Positions 49,122 to 58,128 of a stretch of DNA of 64,000 nt are shown one piece after another. Numbering within the stretch: the stretch's first letter is position 1; the number at the start of each line of letters is the position of its first letter. Origin of the DNA: Novosphingobium sp. (GTDB lineage: Bacteria > Pseudomonadota > Alphaproteobacteria > Sphingomonadales > Sphingomonadaceae); contig NZ_JAUYRV010000046.1 of NCBI RefSeq assembly GCF_030696665.1, forward strand, positions 310,001 to 374,000, written 5' to 3'. The notes below the pieces were generated by a model. It saw only the letters and a program-made list of their open reading frames with translations, had not been told where the DNA came from and did no database searches. The position numbers were made by a program, and so were the translations under genes.

Positions 49122-49217
49122 GCGCCTCGACGCAAATTTTGCTGTCGGCAAGTTTTACACCAGACCTCGTGCAAGTTCGCACTGGCTAGCCGCTCGCAAG
49201 CCTGCCATTGTGCATGC

Positions 49218-51527
49218 ATGCGGCAGAAAGAACTGCGGATTGCCCTTGTCTGCTACGGCGGCATCAGCCTTGCCGTCTACATGCATGGCGTCACCAAGGA
49301 ACTGTGGCGCGCCACCCGCGCCAGCCGCGCGTTCCATTGTCCCGAAGGCCCCGATCCGCAGGGTGTGGAAGCAGTCTATCTGCGTCTGCTTGAAGAAATC
49401 GCGCTCACACGCGAGCTGCGACTGCGCCTTTTGCCTGACATCATTTCGGGCGCGAGCGCGGGCGGCATCAACGGCGTATTTCTTGCCCAAGCCATCACCA
49501 CCGGGCAAAGCCTCGAACCTCTGACCGCCATGTGGCTCGAACGTGCAGACATAGACGCGCTGCTCGATCCAGACGCCAAACCTTGGAGCGCGCTTGCCAA
49601 ATTCTGGGCGCAACCGCTCGTCTGGTTCGTGCTGAAACGCCCCGGAAACGTCGTCAGCAGCACCGTCGCGCCCGAAACCCGTTCTGAAGTGCGGCGCAAG
49701 GTCTCGCGCCTGATCCGCGCGCGCTGGTTCGCCCCGCCGTTCAGCGGGATCGGCTTTTCGCGCATGATCGCAGACGCTCTGGATGCGATGGCGAAAACCC
49801 CGATGGGCGATCCGCTCCTTCCCGAAGGCCATCCTATCGACCTGCTGGTTACCGCCACCGATTTCAATGGCCACCTTGAAGAACTGCGCCTCAACAGCCC
49901 CGAAGTGGTGGTGGAAAGCGAACACCGCCTATCCATCGGCTTTCGCCGCACCATGACGCGCGGGCCGGACCGCGATCTTGCCCCCTGCCCCGAGCTGGTT
50001 CTCGCCGCCCGTTCCACCGCCAGTTTCCCCGGCGCGTTCCCGCCGCTTGTACTCGATGAAATCGACAAGCTTGTCGCCGAGCGTGGCAATACATGGCCTA
50101 CCCGGCAAAGCTTCATCGAACGTATCATGCCCACCCATGCCCGGCGCGGCACGGCAGATAGCGTTGCGCTGGTCGATGGCGCGGTGCTGGTCAACCGCCC
50201 CTTCGCGCAGGCAATCGACGTGCTTCGTGATCGCCCCGCCCGGCGTGAGGTGGACCGCCGCTTCGTCTACATCGACCCCAGCCCCGATCACATGCGCATC
50301 GCGCCAAAAGGCGGGCGCACGGTCGGCTTCTTCTCCGCCATCTTCGGCTCGCTTTCCTCAATCCCGCGCGAACAGCCGATCCGTGACAACCTCGAAGCGC
50401 TCGAACGCCAGTCCCGCCAGCGCGCGCGCCTGCGGGTGATTGTTGACGCTCTGCGGCCCGAAATCGAAGATACCGTCGAATCCCTGTTCGGTCGCACACT
50501 GTTTTTCGATTGGCCCAACCAGCGCCGCCTGACGTCATGGCGCAACAAGGCGCAGCAGGCCTCGGCCGAACGCGCAGGGTTCGCCTTCCACGGCTACGCC
50601 CAGACCAAACTCTCGGGCATCGTCGCCGATCTCGCCTGCCTGATTCATCAGGCCGCACCACAAGCCGCTACCGAGGCGGACGTAGAAACCGCGCTGTGGA
50701 AACACCTTGCCGCCAACGGACTGGACCGCCTGTCCGCCCTGCGCGGCGGGGCGACGCCCGAAGCCATCGTGTTTTTCCGTACGCACGACCTCGCGTTCCG
50801 CATCCGCCGCCTGAAGCTGCTGGCCCGCCGCCTGACGCGTGATTGGGATGCAGGCGAAGTTGTCGAACCAGCCGCACGCGAAGTGGCACGCGATGCTGTT
50901 TACCGGGCACAAGCGCTCTATCAAGGGCGCGAAACTGCCGAAGGTCTTGGCCCCGGCTTTGCCGAAACCGCCGCGCTCGCCACGGTTGACCCCGGCGCGG
51001 TGCTTAGTGCCATCGCAGCGCGGCGCGATCTGATAACGCTGGATCTGCAAGTGGACGGGCTGCTTGTCTCGGCCCTTGAGGCGATGGACAGGCCGCTACG
51101 TCGCCGCTTCCTCCACGCCTATCTCGGCTTCCCGTTCTACGATATCGCCACCTTGCCGCTGCTGCAGGGTGAAGGTATGGGCGAATTCGACCCGGTAAAG
51201 GTTGATCGCATCTCGCCCGACGATGCCACCTCAATCCGCAAAGGCGGCACGTTCGCCTGTCTGCGCGGGGTGGAATTCTTCAACTTCGGCGCATTCTTCA
51301 GCCGCGCCTACCGCGAAAACGACTACCTCTGGGGACGGCTCCACGGCGCGGAACGCACGATAGACCTGATCGCTTCGACAGTGGAGGAACCTTTGCCTGC
51401 CGATGTCATCGCAGGGTTCAAGCGCGATGCGTTTTTGGCGATTCTGGAGGAGGAACAGGGCCGCTTGGTTGCCGAACCGGGCCTGATTGACCGCATAAGA
51501 GCCGAGGTTATTGCAGCGTTCGAATAG
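49218..51527 (+). CDS. Patatin-like phospholipase family protein
   Basis: This 769-residue protein is of the bacterial patatin-related type. The N-terminal glycine-rich segment CYGGISLAVYMHG forms the oxyanion hole, the nucleophile S80 lies in SGASAGGINGV, and the dyad Asp is in LVDGAVLVNRP (about residue 315). The C-terminal 400 residues are a helical region with no catalytic motif that I recognise, of the DUF3376 kind. It likely hydrolyses acyl ester bonds in membrane lipids. The gene stands alone between the EPS unit and the dnaJ-dnaK unit. Repeat A copy 1 follows its stop. Confidence 0.88.
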   Translation: MRQKELRIALVCYGGISLAVYMHGVTKELWRATRASRAFHCPEGPDPQGVEAVYLRLLEEIALTRELRLRLLPDIISGASAGGINGVFLAQAITTGQSLEPLTAMWLERADIDALLDPDAKPWSALAKFWAQPLVWFVLKRPGNVVSSTVAPETRSEVRRKVSRLIRARWFAPPFSGIGFSRMIADALDAMAKTPMGDPLLPEGHPIDLLVTATDFNGHLEELRLNSPEVVVESEHRLSIGFRRTMTRGPDRDLAPCPELVLAARSTASFPGAFPPLVLDEIDKLVAERGNTWPTRQSFIERIMPTHARRGTADSVALVDGAVLVNRPFAQAIDVLRDRPARREVDRRFVYIDPSPDHMRIAPKGGRTVGFFSAIFGSLSSIPREQPIRDNLEALERQSRQRARLRVIVDALRPEIEDTVESLFGRTLFFDWPNQRRLTSWRNKAQQASAERAGFAFHGYAQTKLSGIVADLACLIHQAAPQAATEADVETALWKHLAANGLDRLSALRGGATPEAIVFFRTHDLAFRIRRLKLLARRLTRDWDAGEVVEPAAREVARDAVYRAQALYQGRETAEGLGPGFAETAALATVDPGAVLSAIAARRDLITLDLQVDGLLVSALEAMDRPLRRRFLHAYLGFPFYDIATLPLLQGEGMGEFDPVKVDRISPDDATSIRKGGTFACLRGVEFFNFGAFFSRAYRENDYLWGRLHGAERTIDLIASTVEEPLPADVIAGFKRDAFLAILEEEQGRLVAEPGLIDRIRAEVIAAFE

Positions 51528-51550
51528 CAAGCAACCAACCGACTAAAAGC

Positions 51551-51633
51551 GCTCCCCCGCGAAGGTGGGGGCCTCAGGCCGTTTAAGCTGCCGTTCCGTA
51601 ACACCCCTGAGGCCCCCGCCTTCGCGGGGGCGC
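51551..51633. repeat. Palindromic intergenic repeat, family A, copy 1
   Basis: Two 28-base arms (GCTCCCCCGCGAAGGTGGGG... and its mate ...TTCGCGGGGGCGC) form a large inverted repeat. Each arm is itself a small palindrome. The first arm differs from copy 4 by one base. It lies between the convergent ends of the patatin gene and dnaJ and could stop transcription both ways. Confidence 0.88.
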
Positions 51634-51647
51634 AGAGCTGCCGTCAG

Positions 51648-52784
51648 CTACTCCGTCAGATCCGTCCAGGCATCCTTGATCCGGTCAAAGAAGCCCTTCG
51701 ACTGCGGCGACTCATCGCCCGTCTCGGTCGCCTGAAACTCACGCAGCAGTTCCTTCTGCCGCGCTGAAAGCTTGGTCGGCGTCTCCACGTGGATTTCCAC
51801 CACCAGATCGCCAATCCCACGCCCTTGCAGCACCGGCATGCCCGCACCACGCTTGCGCAACTGCTTGCCCGACTGGATGCCTGCGGGAATCTCGATCACG
51901 TGGACGTTGCCGTCCATCCCCGGAATTTCGATCTCTCCACCCAGCGATGCTGTCGTAAAGCTGATCGGGCAGCGCGTCAGCAATGTCGTGCCTTCGCGTT
52001 CAAACACCGAATGCCGCTGGATATGCAGGAACAGGTAAAGGTCGCCTGCCGGCGCGCCAAACGGCCCTGCCTCACCCTTGCCCGCCAGCCGGATGCGTGT
52101 GCCGTTATCGACACCCGCCGGAATGTTCACCTGCAACCGTTGCTCAGCATCAACCCGGCCTTCGCCCCGGCAGTGCTTGCACGGAGATTCAATCACTTCG
52201 CCCCGGCCATGACAGGTCGGGCAGGCCCGCTCCACCATGAAGAAGCCCTGCTGCGCGCGGACTTTTCCGTGGCCCTTGCACAAGTTGCAGCGCCGCGCCG
52301 AAGTGCCCGGCGTTGCACCAGAACCACCGCAAGGATCGCACTTCTGCGAAACCTCAACGGCAATCTCGGTCTCTTTGCCGTGGAACGCATCTTCCAGCGT
52401 GATTTCCATGTCATAGCGCAGGTCCGCCCCGCGCCGCGCCTGCTGACGGCCACCGCCGCCACCAAATGCGCCGCCGAAAATCGTCTCGAAGATATCGCCG
52501 ATATCGCCAAAATCCCCGCCGCCGCCAAAGCCGCCCGGGTTGCCACCGCCGCCCTGCTGGAAGGCGGCATGGCCATAGCGGTCATAGGCCGCCCGCTTCT
52601 GCGGGTCTGACAGGCACGCATAGGCCTCGTTGATCTGCTTGAACTTCGCTTCGCTGTCCGCACAGCCCGGATTCTTGTCCGGATGGAACTTCATGGCGAG
52701 TTTGCGGTATGCAGACTTAAGGACTTTCTCGTCCGCGGTCCGCTCAACTTCGAGCAATTCGTAGAAATCGATTTCGGCCGACAT
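51648..52784 (-). CDS. dnaJ: Chaperone protein DnaJ
   Basis: This 378-residue Hsp40 has a J-domain (residues 1-70, with the HPD tripeptide in KFHPDKNPG), a Gly/Phe-rich linker (about 75-110), and the zinc domain. The four CxxCxGxG motifs are CDPCGGSG, CNLCKGHG, CPTCHGRG and CKHCRGEG. The substrate-binding and dimerisation part completes the protein. DnaJ stimulates DnaK ATP hydrolysis and delivers substrate. It lies 70 bases downstream of dnaK on the same strand and shares its heat-shock promoter. Confidence 0.98.
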   Translation of the reverse strand: MSAEIDFYELLEVERTADEKVLKSAYRKLAMKFHPDKNPGCADSEAKFKQINEAYACLSDPQKRAAYDRYGHAAFQQGGGGNPGGFGGGGDFGDIGDIFETIFGGAFGGGGGRQQARRGADLRYDMEITLEDAFHGKETEIAVEVSQKCDPCGGSGATPGTSARRCNLCKGHGKVRAQQGFFMVERACPTCHGRGEVIESPCKHCRGEGRVDAEQRLQVNIPAGVDNGTRIRLAGKGEAGPFGAPAGDLYLFLHIQRHSVFEREGTTLLTRCPISFTTASLGGEIEIPGMDGNVHVIEIPAGIQSGKQLRKRGAGMPVLQGRGIGDLVVEIHVETPTKLSARQKELLREFQATETGDESPQSKGFFDRIKDAWTDLTE

Positions 52785-52854
52785 TGCGCTTCCCTAACGC
52801 GAAGACCCGCCGCCAGCGCATTCACGCAAGCGGCGGGCCGGTTTCATCGCAACA

Positions 52855-54762
52855 TCACTTGTTGTCGTCGACTTCCGAAAACTCGGCGTCGACCACATCG
52901 TCGTCAGCTTTCGGAGCTTCGGCGTCAGGCGAAGCAGCAGCGGCCTGCTCCTTCTCGTAGATCGCCTGGCCCATCTTCATGGCCTTGTCGGTCAGCGCCT
53001 GAGTCTTCGCAGTCATGTCTTCGACATTACCGCTTTCAACCGCCGTCTTGGCTTCGGCAATGGCAGCCTCGATTTCAGCCTTCAGTGCAGCGTCAACCTT
53101 GTCGCCATTCTCTTCAAGCTGGCGCTCGGTCGCGTGGATCAGGCTTTCGGCGTTGTTCTTCGCCTCGGCCTCTGCACGGCGCTTCTTGTCCTCATCGGCA
53201 AACTTCTCGGCATCGCGGACCATCTGGTCGATGTCTGCGTCCGAAAGACCACCAGACGCCTGAATGCGGATCTGCTGCTCCTTGCCGGTGCCCTTGTCCT
53301 TGGCCGAAACGTTCACGATGCCGTTGGCGTCGATGTCGAACGTCACCTCGATCTGCGGAACACCACGGCGTGCGGACGGGATGCCCACCAGATCGAACTG
53401 GCCGAGCATCTTGTTGTCCTGCGCCATTTCGCGCTCGCCCTGGAACACCCGGATCGTCACCGCCTGCTGATTGTCCTCGGCAGTCGAATAGACCTGGCTC
53501 TTCTTGGTGGGGATCGTGGTGTTGCGGTCGATCATCTTGGTCATGATGCCGCCCAGCGTCTCGATACCCAGCGAAAGCGGGGTAACGTCGAGCAGCAGAA
53601 CGTCCTTCACGTCGCCCTGAAGAACGCCAGCCTGAATGGCAGCGCCCATCGCAACAACTTCGTCAGGGTTCACACCGGTGTGCGGTTCCTTGCCGAAGAA
53701 GTCCTTCACCACGTCGCGCACCTTGGGCATGCGGGTCATGCCGCCCACCAGCACCACTTCGTCGATGTCCTTGGCAGACACGCCCGCGTCCGCCAGTGCC
53801 TTCTTGCAAGGCTCCAGCGTGCGCTGGATCAGGCCTGCAACCAGCTTTTCCAGATCGGAACGCGTAATCGTTTCAACCAGATGCAGCGGAGTGGTGCTGC
53901 CACCTTCCATGCGCGCCGTGATGAACGGCAGGTTGATTTCGGTGGTCTGCGCCGAAGACAGCTCGATCTTCGCCTTTTCCGCCGCTTCCTTCAGACGCTG
54001 CAGGGCAAGCTTGTCGCCGCGCAGGTCCATGTTTTCCTTGGCTTTGAACTTGTCGGCCAGGTACTCAACCACGACCGTATCAAAGTCTTCACCGCCCAGG
54101 AACGTGTCGCCGTTGGTGGACTTCACTTCGAACACGCCGTCGCCGATTTCCAGCACGGAGATGTCGAAGGTGCCGCCGCCAAGGTCGTAGACCGCAATCG
54201 TCTTGCCGTCGTTCTTGTCGAGACCATAGGCCAGCGCCGCAGCCGTAGGCTCGTTGATGATGCGCAGCACTTCAAGGCCAGCAATCTGCCCGGCGTCCTT
54301 GGTCGCCTGGCGCTGCGCGTCGTTGAAATATGCCGGAACGGTGATGACGGCCTGCGTCACAGTCTCGCCAAGATAAGCCTCGGCGGTTTCCTTCATCTTC
54401 TGAAGCGTGAATGCGCTGATCTGCGAAGGGCTATATTCCTGCCCACCTGCGGCAACCCATGCGTCTCCGTTCTTGCCCTTCACGATGGTGTAGGGGACCA
54501 GTTCGGTGTCCTTCTTGGTCACCGGGTCATCGAAACGGCGCCCGATCAGGCGCTTGACAGCAAAGATAGTGTTGTCACCGTTGGTGACAGCCTGGCGCTT
54601 GGCCGGCTGGCCGATCAGACGCTCGCCATCCTTGGTAAAAGCGACGATCGACGGCGTGGTGCGCGCACCTTCCGCGTTTTCAATAACCTTGGGCGTGCCC
54701 CCGTCCATCACAGCAACGCAGCTGTTGGTCGTGCCAAGGTCGATACCGATAACTTTAGCCAT
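52855..54762 (-). CDS. dnaK: Chaperone protein DnaK (Hsp70)
   Basis: This 635-residue Hsp70 has the N-terminal ATPase domain beginning [20 protein letters not shown], the phosphate-binding motif [14 protein letters not shown], and the hydrophobic linker [14 protein letters not shown]. The substrate-binding domain and helical lid follow. The acidic tail ends in EVDDNK. It is the central ATP-driven chaperone and also restrains the heat-shock response. The RpoH-type promoter at 54851-54878 precedes it. grpE and hrcA lie about 1.7 kb upstream on the same strand, separated from it by other genes. Confidence 0.98.
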   Translation of the reverse strand: MAKVIGIDLGTTNSCVAVMDGGTPKVIENAEGARTTPSIVAFTKDGERLIGQPAKRQAVTNGDNTIFAVKRLIGRRFDDPVTKKDTELVPYTIVKGKNGDAWVAAGGQEYSPSQISAFTLQKMKETAEAYLGETVTQAVITVPAYFNDAQRQATKDAGQIAGLEVLRIINEPTAAALAYGLDKNDGKTIAVYDLGGGTFDISVLEIGDGVFEVKSTNGDTFLGGEDFDTVVVEYLADKFKAKENMDLRGDKLALQRLKEAAEKAKIELSSAQTTEINLPFITARMEGGSTTPLHLVETITRSDLEKLVAGLIQRTLEPCKKALADAGVSAKDIDEVVLVGGMTRMPKVRDVVKDFFGKEPHTGVNPDEVVAMGAAIQAGVLQGDVKDVLLLDVTPLSLGIETLGGIMTKMIDRNTTIPTKKSQVYSTAEDNQQAVTIRVFQGEREMAQDNKMLGQFDLVGIPSARRGVPQIEVTFDIDANGIVNVSAKDKGTGKEQQIRIQASGGLSDADIDQMVRDAEKFADEDKKRRAEAEAKNNAESLIHATERQLEENGDKVDAALKAEIEAAIAEAKTAVESGNVEDMTAKTQALTDKAMKMGQAIYEKEQAAAASPDAEAPKADDDVVDAEFSEVDDNK

Positions 54763-54850
54763 GAGTTCCCCAGTTCCTTCTATTCAAGACACCGCGCGAG
54801 AAGAGATCCCCCTGCCGGGCAGACCGCCATGTGCGGCTCGATTGAGGGCG

Positions 54851-54878
54851 ATATAGGTAGGGTTCCGCTTGGCACAAG
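54851..54878 (-). promoter_or_regulatory. RpoH-type heat-shock promoter for dnaK-dnaJ
   Basis: On the minus strand, CTTG (54878-54875) is followed by 17 bases and then CCTATAT (54857-54851). This matches the alphaproteobacterial RpoH pattern CTTG-N17-CYTATNT. It lies about 90 bases upstream of the dnaK ATG. Confidence 0.6.
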
Positions 54879-54929
54879 CCCTGCACATGCTTACCCGGTG
54901 CAGCATTGTCACGTCAGGAGTCGCAGGTA

Positions 54930-55469
54930 ATGCGCAAGCTCGTTCTCGCAGGTCTATCCGTTCTTGCCCTTCCGCTCGCCTCGTGCGGTCAATCCGCCGA
55001 TGAAGCCGCGCCCACACTTGCGGCCACAATCGATTCCGCGCCCCAGAACGCACCGGGCATAAACGTCACCGACGCCATGATCCGCCTCCCCGCCGCGCCC
55101 GGCCGCCCCGGCGTTGCCTACTTCACCGTCACGCAGGGCGGCGGGGAACCGCACGCTATCGCCGCAGCCTATGTAGAGGGTGTTGGCCGTGCAGAAATGC
55201 ACGAGACTGTGACCGAAAACGGCGTGTCGAGAATGCAGCCGGTCAAGGCCGTGCCGATCGAATCCGGCAAAACCGTCCAGTTCAAGGCAGGCGGTCTCCA
55301 TGTCATGCTGTTCGAAGTGGCCGACACCTTGAAGGCCGGTGCCACCACCGAAATCACCCTCACGCTCGACAATGGCGACAAGATCAGCGCACCCGCCAAG
55401 ATCGAATCCATCGGCGGCGGCATGAGTGAGGAAATGGACCACTCCGGCCACGATATGAGCGAAATGTGA
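54930..55469 (+). CDS. PCu(A)C-family periplasmic copper chaperone, lipoprotein
   Basis: This 179-residue protein has a lipoprotein signal (MRKLVLAGLSVLALPLASC, lipidated Cys in LASC). The PCu(A)C domain follows, with the copper motif of a Met-His-rich pattern: EMHETV, then SRMQPVK, then LHVM. It delivers Cu(I) to the CuA/CuB centre of cytochrome oxidase. The tail DHSGHDMSEM is an extra metal-binding-looking His/Met segment. The ATG at 54930 has AGGAG upstream and fits the signal peptide. Its stop overlaps the next start by 4 bases. Confidence 0.9.
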   Translation: MRKLVLAGLSVLALPLASCGQSADEAAPTLAATIDSAPQNAPGINVTDAMIRLPAAPGRPGVAYFTVTQGGGEPHAIAAAYVEGVGRAEMHETVTENGVSRMQPVKAVPIESGKTVQFKAGGLHVMLFEVADTLKAGATTEITLTLDNGDKISAPAKIESIGGGMSEEMDHSGHDMSEM

Positions 55470-55960
55470 GCGAACCCGGCGCTTCCTGCCCCATCGGTGG
55501 GGAGCGCCCGCTGACCGGCGGAGAACGTGCGCTGGTCGCAGAAGTTTTCGGCAGCGCGATCAACCCTGATCCCGTGCGCATCCGCCGCCGCCGCTGGTTC
55601 CCGTTCCAGCCAACCGGCACGGTCATGGCCCCGATGGGCCACCTCCACTTCGCCCCTGCCAGCCCGCATTGGTGCGACGATTTCGCCTGCGCCTCCTTCG
55701 GCGCACAAGGCCTGTTCATCCACGAAATGGTCCATGTGTGGCAGGCCCAAAAGCGCGGCAAATGGTGGCTCCCGCTGATGCGACACCCGTTCTGCCGCTA
55801 TACTTACACCTATGAAGAAGGCCGCCGGTTTGACCGCTACGGCATTGAACAGCAGGCCGAATTGGTCCGCCACTTGTTTATGGCAACACGGGGCAATCCG
55901 TCACCGAACGCCCCGCCATTGCCTACACTCGAAGCGCTGGTGCCTTTCGGCAAAAGCTGA
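55466..55960 (+). CDS. Small protein with HExxH zinc-peptidase motif (vgr-related type)
   Basis: This 164-residue protein has the motif FIHEMVHVWQ, a HExxH zinc-peptidase site, and a later EQQAE segment that could give the third ligand. No signal peptide or membrane helix is seen. Similar sphingomonad proteins carry the label vgr-related without biochemical support. It is translationally coupled (4-base overlap) to the copper chaperone gene, which could mean a metal-linked or envelope function. The peptidase call rests on the motif only. Confidence 0.65.
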   Translation: MSEPGASCPIGGERPLTGGERALVAEVFGSAINPDPVRIRRRRWFPFQPTGTVMAPMGHLHFAPASPHWCDDFACASFGAQGLFIHEMVHVWQAQKRGKWWLPLMRHPFCRYTYTYEEGRRFDRYGIEQQAELVRHLFMATRGNPSPNAPPLPTLEALVPFGKS

Positions 55961-56221
55961 TCAGCAGCGCACTTCGTATTCGCGCCCACGATTGTCCACG
56001 CGATAGCAGCGGTTGTCACGCTTGCGGATCTGCGAACCGCCAGCTGCGCCCACTGCGCCGCCAATGGCCGCGCCGGTAGCAATATCGCCACCTGTCGCAG
56101 CGCCGATGCCTGCGCCTACTGCGGCACCCAATGCACCGCCTTCTGCCGTGTAATTGCGAGCGCAGCCGCCCAGCGTCACCGCCGAACCCATGATAAGCGA
56201 TGCAATGATAATCTTGCGCAT
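55961..56221 (-). CDS. Glycine-zipper lipoprotein (17 kDa surface antigen-like)
   Basis: This 86-residue lipoprotein begins MRKIIIASLIMGSAVTLGGC, with the lipidated Cys in LGGC. A glycine-zipper region (about 30-60, GGALGAAVGAGIGAATGG) follows. The C-terminal segment has two cysteines (RCYRVDNRGREYEVRC) that could form a disulfide. Glycine zippers insert in or span the outer membrane. The ATG at 56221 has GGAGA upstream. It is convergent with the HExxH gene; the two stops are directly adjacent with no gap. Repeat A copy 2 lies upstream. Confidence 0.85.
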   Translation of the reverse strand: MRKIIIASLIMGSAVTLGGCARNYTAEGGALGAAVGAGIGAATGGDIATGAAIGGAVGAAGGSQIRKRDNRCYRVDNRGREYEVRC

Positions 56222-56327
56222 GTGGTATCTCCGTTGTTCACGGATGTGACGCCCTAAACGCCCGCAAGTTCCTGAATTCACGACGAACCGCTTGTCGCAG
56301 CAGGCAAGCGACAATCCTAAAACAACT

Positions 56328-56410
56328 GCGCCCCCGCGAAGGCGGGGGCCTCAGGAGTTTTACGGAAGGTTTGTGTAAACGGCCCGAGGTCCCCGCTTTC
56401 GCGGGGACGC
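56328..56410. repeat. Palindromic intergenic repeat, family A, copy 2
   Basis: Arms GCGCCCCCGCGAAGGCGGGG and its slightly diverged mate ...CTTTCGCGGGGACGC form an inverted repeat, less perfect than copies 1 and 4. It lies downstream of grpE and upstream of the glycine-zipper gene, both on the minus strand. Confidence 0.85.
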
Positions 56411-56428
56411 ACCAAAATCCGCCCGCAG

Positions 56429-56989
56429 TCAGTCCGGCTTCTTCGCCACCACCACCATCGCAGGCCGCAGCAGGCGGTCCTTGATCATGTACCCAGCCTG
56501 CATTTCCGAAAGCACCGTGCCCGGCTCTGCATCGGCGGACGGCATTTCGATCATCGCCTGATGCTGGTGCGGGTCGAGCGGCAGGCCAACGGCGGCGATG
56601 CGCGAAATACCGTGGCTGCCGAAAATCTTCTCGATCTCGCGGCCCGTGGCCTCAAGCCCGGCGACAAGGTTCTTGAACTTGTCGTCCTCGCGCAACTCTG
56701 CCGGGATCGTCTCCAGCGCGCGCGCCAGATTGTCCGCTACCGACAGGATGTCGCGGGCAAAACCGGTCGCGGCATAGGCGCGGGCATCGGCAATGTCTTT
56801 TTCCATGCGGCGGCGCACGTTCTGCGTCTCGGCCTTGGCGTAAAGCACATCCTGCTTCGCCGTTTCCAACTGCTCGCGCAGCAAAGCCGCTTCATCATTG
56901 GCCGAGGGCTGATCAATCATGTCTTCGGGCACACCCTTCAGTTCCGCTTCGATTTCTGCATCCGTGGGGCGCGTGTCGTTATCGCTCAT
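56429..56989 (-). CDS. grpE: Nucleotide exchange factor GrpE
   Basis: This 186-residue protein has an acidic N-terminus, a long dimerisation helix (about 30-90) and the beta domain with the conserved end GYMIKDRLLRPAMVVVAK. It releases ADP from DnaK. Its ATG overlaps the hrcA stop by 4 bases, so hrcA and grpE are made from one transcript. dnaK and dnaJ are a separate unit further along. The order hrcA-grpE with split dnaK-dnaJ is usual in alphaproteobacteria. Confidence 0.96.
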   Translation of the reverse strand: MSDNDTRPTDAEIEAELKGVPEDMIDQPSANDEAALLREQLETAKQDVLYAKAETQNVRRRMEKDIADARAYAATGFARDILSVADNLARALETIPAELREDDKFKNLVAGLEATGREIEKIFGSHGISRIAAVGLPLDPHQHQAMIEMPSADAEPGTVLSEMQAGYMIKDRLLRPAMVVVAKKPD

Positions 56990-58053
56990 TTTCTCGAAAA
57001 CCCGTCTTGTCCGATGAATCTGCCCAGAGTCTGGGCGGTGAAATCAACGATGGGGACAACGCGCGCATAATTCAACCGCGTTGGCCCGATTACCCCCACC
57101 ACGCCGACCACGTTTCCTTCGTTGTCGCGCCACGGTGAAGCGATGACCGATGACCCGGAAAGCGAGAACAGCCGGTTCTCGCTACCGATGAAAATGCGTG
57201 TCGCCTGCGCCTCACGCGCGGCATCCAGCACGCGCGCAATCGCCTCGGCCCCTTCCAGTTCGTCCAATAGTTGACGCACGCGTTCAATATCGCCCAGCGC
57301 CGCTTCATCCAGCAGATTGGCTTGCCCGCGCACCACCAGCACCGGCCGCGCCGCCGCATCCTGCGTCCACACCACCAGCCCGCGCTGCACCAGATCGGCG
57401 CTGGCAGCATCCAATGCCGAACGCCCACCGGCAATCTCTGCGCGCACCACGCTCGCCGCTTCGGCCAAAGTCCGGCCATAAAGCCTGCTCGTCAGGTAAT
57501 TCCCGGCCTGCTCCAAGGCGCTCGCCCCCACCGGCTCGGGCAGATCGATGACGCGATTCTCAATTCCGCCATCCTCGCTCACCAGCACCGCCAGCGCACG
57601 CACCGGCGATAATGGCACAAAGTTGATCTGCACCAGCCGAGGCTCCCGCTTGGGCACCATCACCACCGCCGCACCCGCCGAAAGTTCGGACAAGGCCGAA
57701 CTCGCCGCCGCCAAAGCGTTCTCGATGGTTCCGCCCTGCGCCAACCCACGCTCAATCTGCGCACGGTCTGCCGCAGAAGGTTCGGCCACCTGCATGATCC
57801 CGTCAACAAACAGCCGCAGGCCCACATCGGTCGGCATCCGCCCCGCGCTGGTATGTGGTGCGGCCAACAGCCCGGCGTCCTGCAATTCCTGCAAGACCGA
57901 CCGTATCGATGCAGGCGAAAGATTCACGCCCCCCGGCCCTGCCAGCGCTTTCGACCCCATCGGCTGCCCGCTGGCAATATAACCCTCCACCACAAGACGG
58001 AAAATCTCCCGCGCGCGGTCGGTCAGGTCGGTCAGGGTTGGGCCACTCATCAT
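56986..58053 (-). CDS. hrcA: Heat-inducible transcription repressor HrcA
   Basis: This protein of about 355 residues has a winged-helix DNA-binding domain (about 1-90: [32 protein letters not shown] reads through it) and a C-terminal ligand/dimer domain. HrcA represses heat-shock operons by binding the CIRCE palindrome, with GroEL as modulator. I find no CIRCE upstream of hrcA, grpE or dnaK here, so its target is probably groESL elsewhere. The start is uncertain among ATG 58059, 58053 and 58050; a much longer frame to 58554 overlaps rph and is rejected. It is divergent from rph. Confidence 0.94.
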   Translation of the reverse strand: MMSGPTLTDLTDRAREIFRLVVEGYIASGQPMGSKALAGPGGVNLSPASIRSVLQELQDAGLLAAPHTSAGRMPTDVGLRLFVDGIMQVAEPSAADRAQIERGLAQGGTIENALAAASSALSELSAGAAVVMVPKREPRLVQINFVPLSPVRALAVLVSEDGGIENRVIDLPEPVGASALEQAGNYLTSRLYGRTLAEAASVVRAEIAGGRSALDAASADLVQRGLVVWTQDAAARPVLVVRGQANLLDEAALGDIERVRQLLDELEGAEAIARVLDAAREAQATRIFIGSENRLFSLSGSSVIASPWRDNEGNVVGVVGVIGPTRLNYARVVPIVDFTAQTLGRFIGQDGFSRK

Positions 58054-58128
58054 CACCATTCTATTTACTGCTCTTGCAGGCTCAAGGGCAATGCGCCAGA
58101 GGCCAATCAAACTTGCGAGGGAAATTCC

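Noticed and set aside
49183..49198. Possible sigma-54 promoter TGGCTAGCCGCTCGCA before the patatin gene
   Set aside because: The -24 and -12 spacing is right, but the -12 element is weak (TCGCA) and the leader to the ATG would be about 10 bases with no ribosome site. Chance is the better explanation, although PrsR nearby makes it tempting.
53134..54930. 598-residue open frame opposite dnaK
   Set aside because: The protein-coding strand is clearly dnaK; the antisense frame is rich in His/Arg/Leu and looks like a codon shadow.
58054..58128. CIRCE element before hrcA
   Set aside because: I looked for TTAGCACTC-N9-GAGTGCTAA on both strands in the hrcA-rph gap and before dnaK and found no match.
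57853..58128. Long N-terminal extension of RNase PH
   Set aside because: The frame is open but overlaps hrcA, and GAGGGA plus the family start support ATG 58129.
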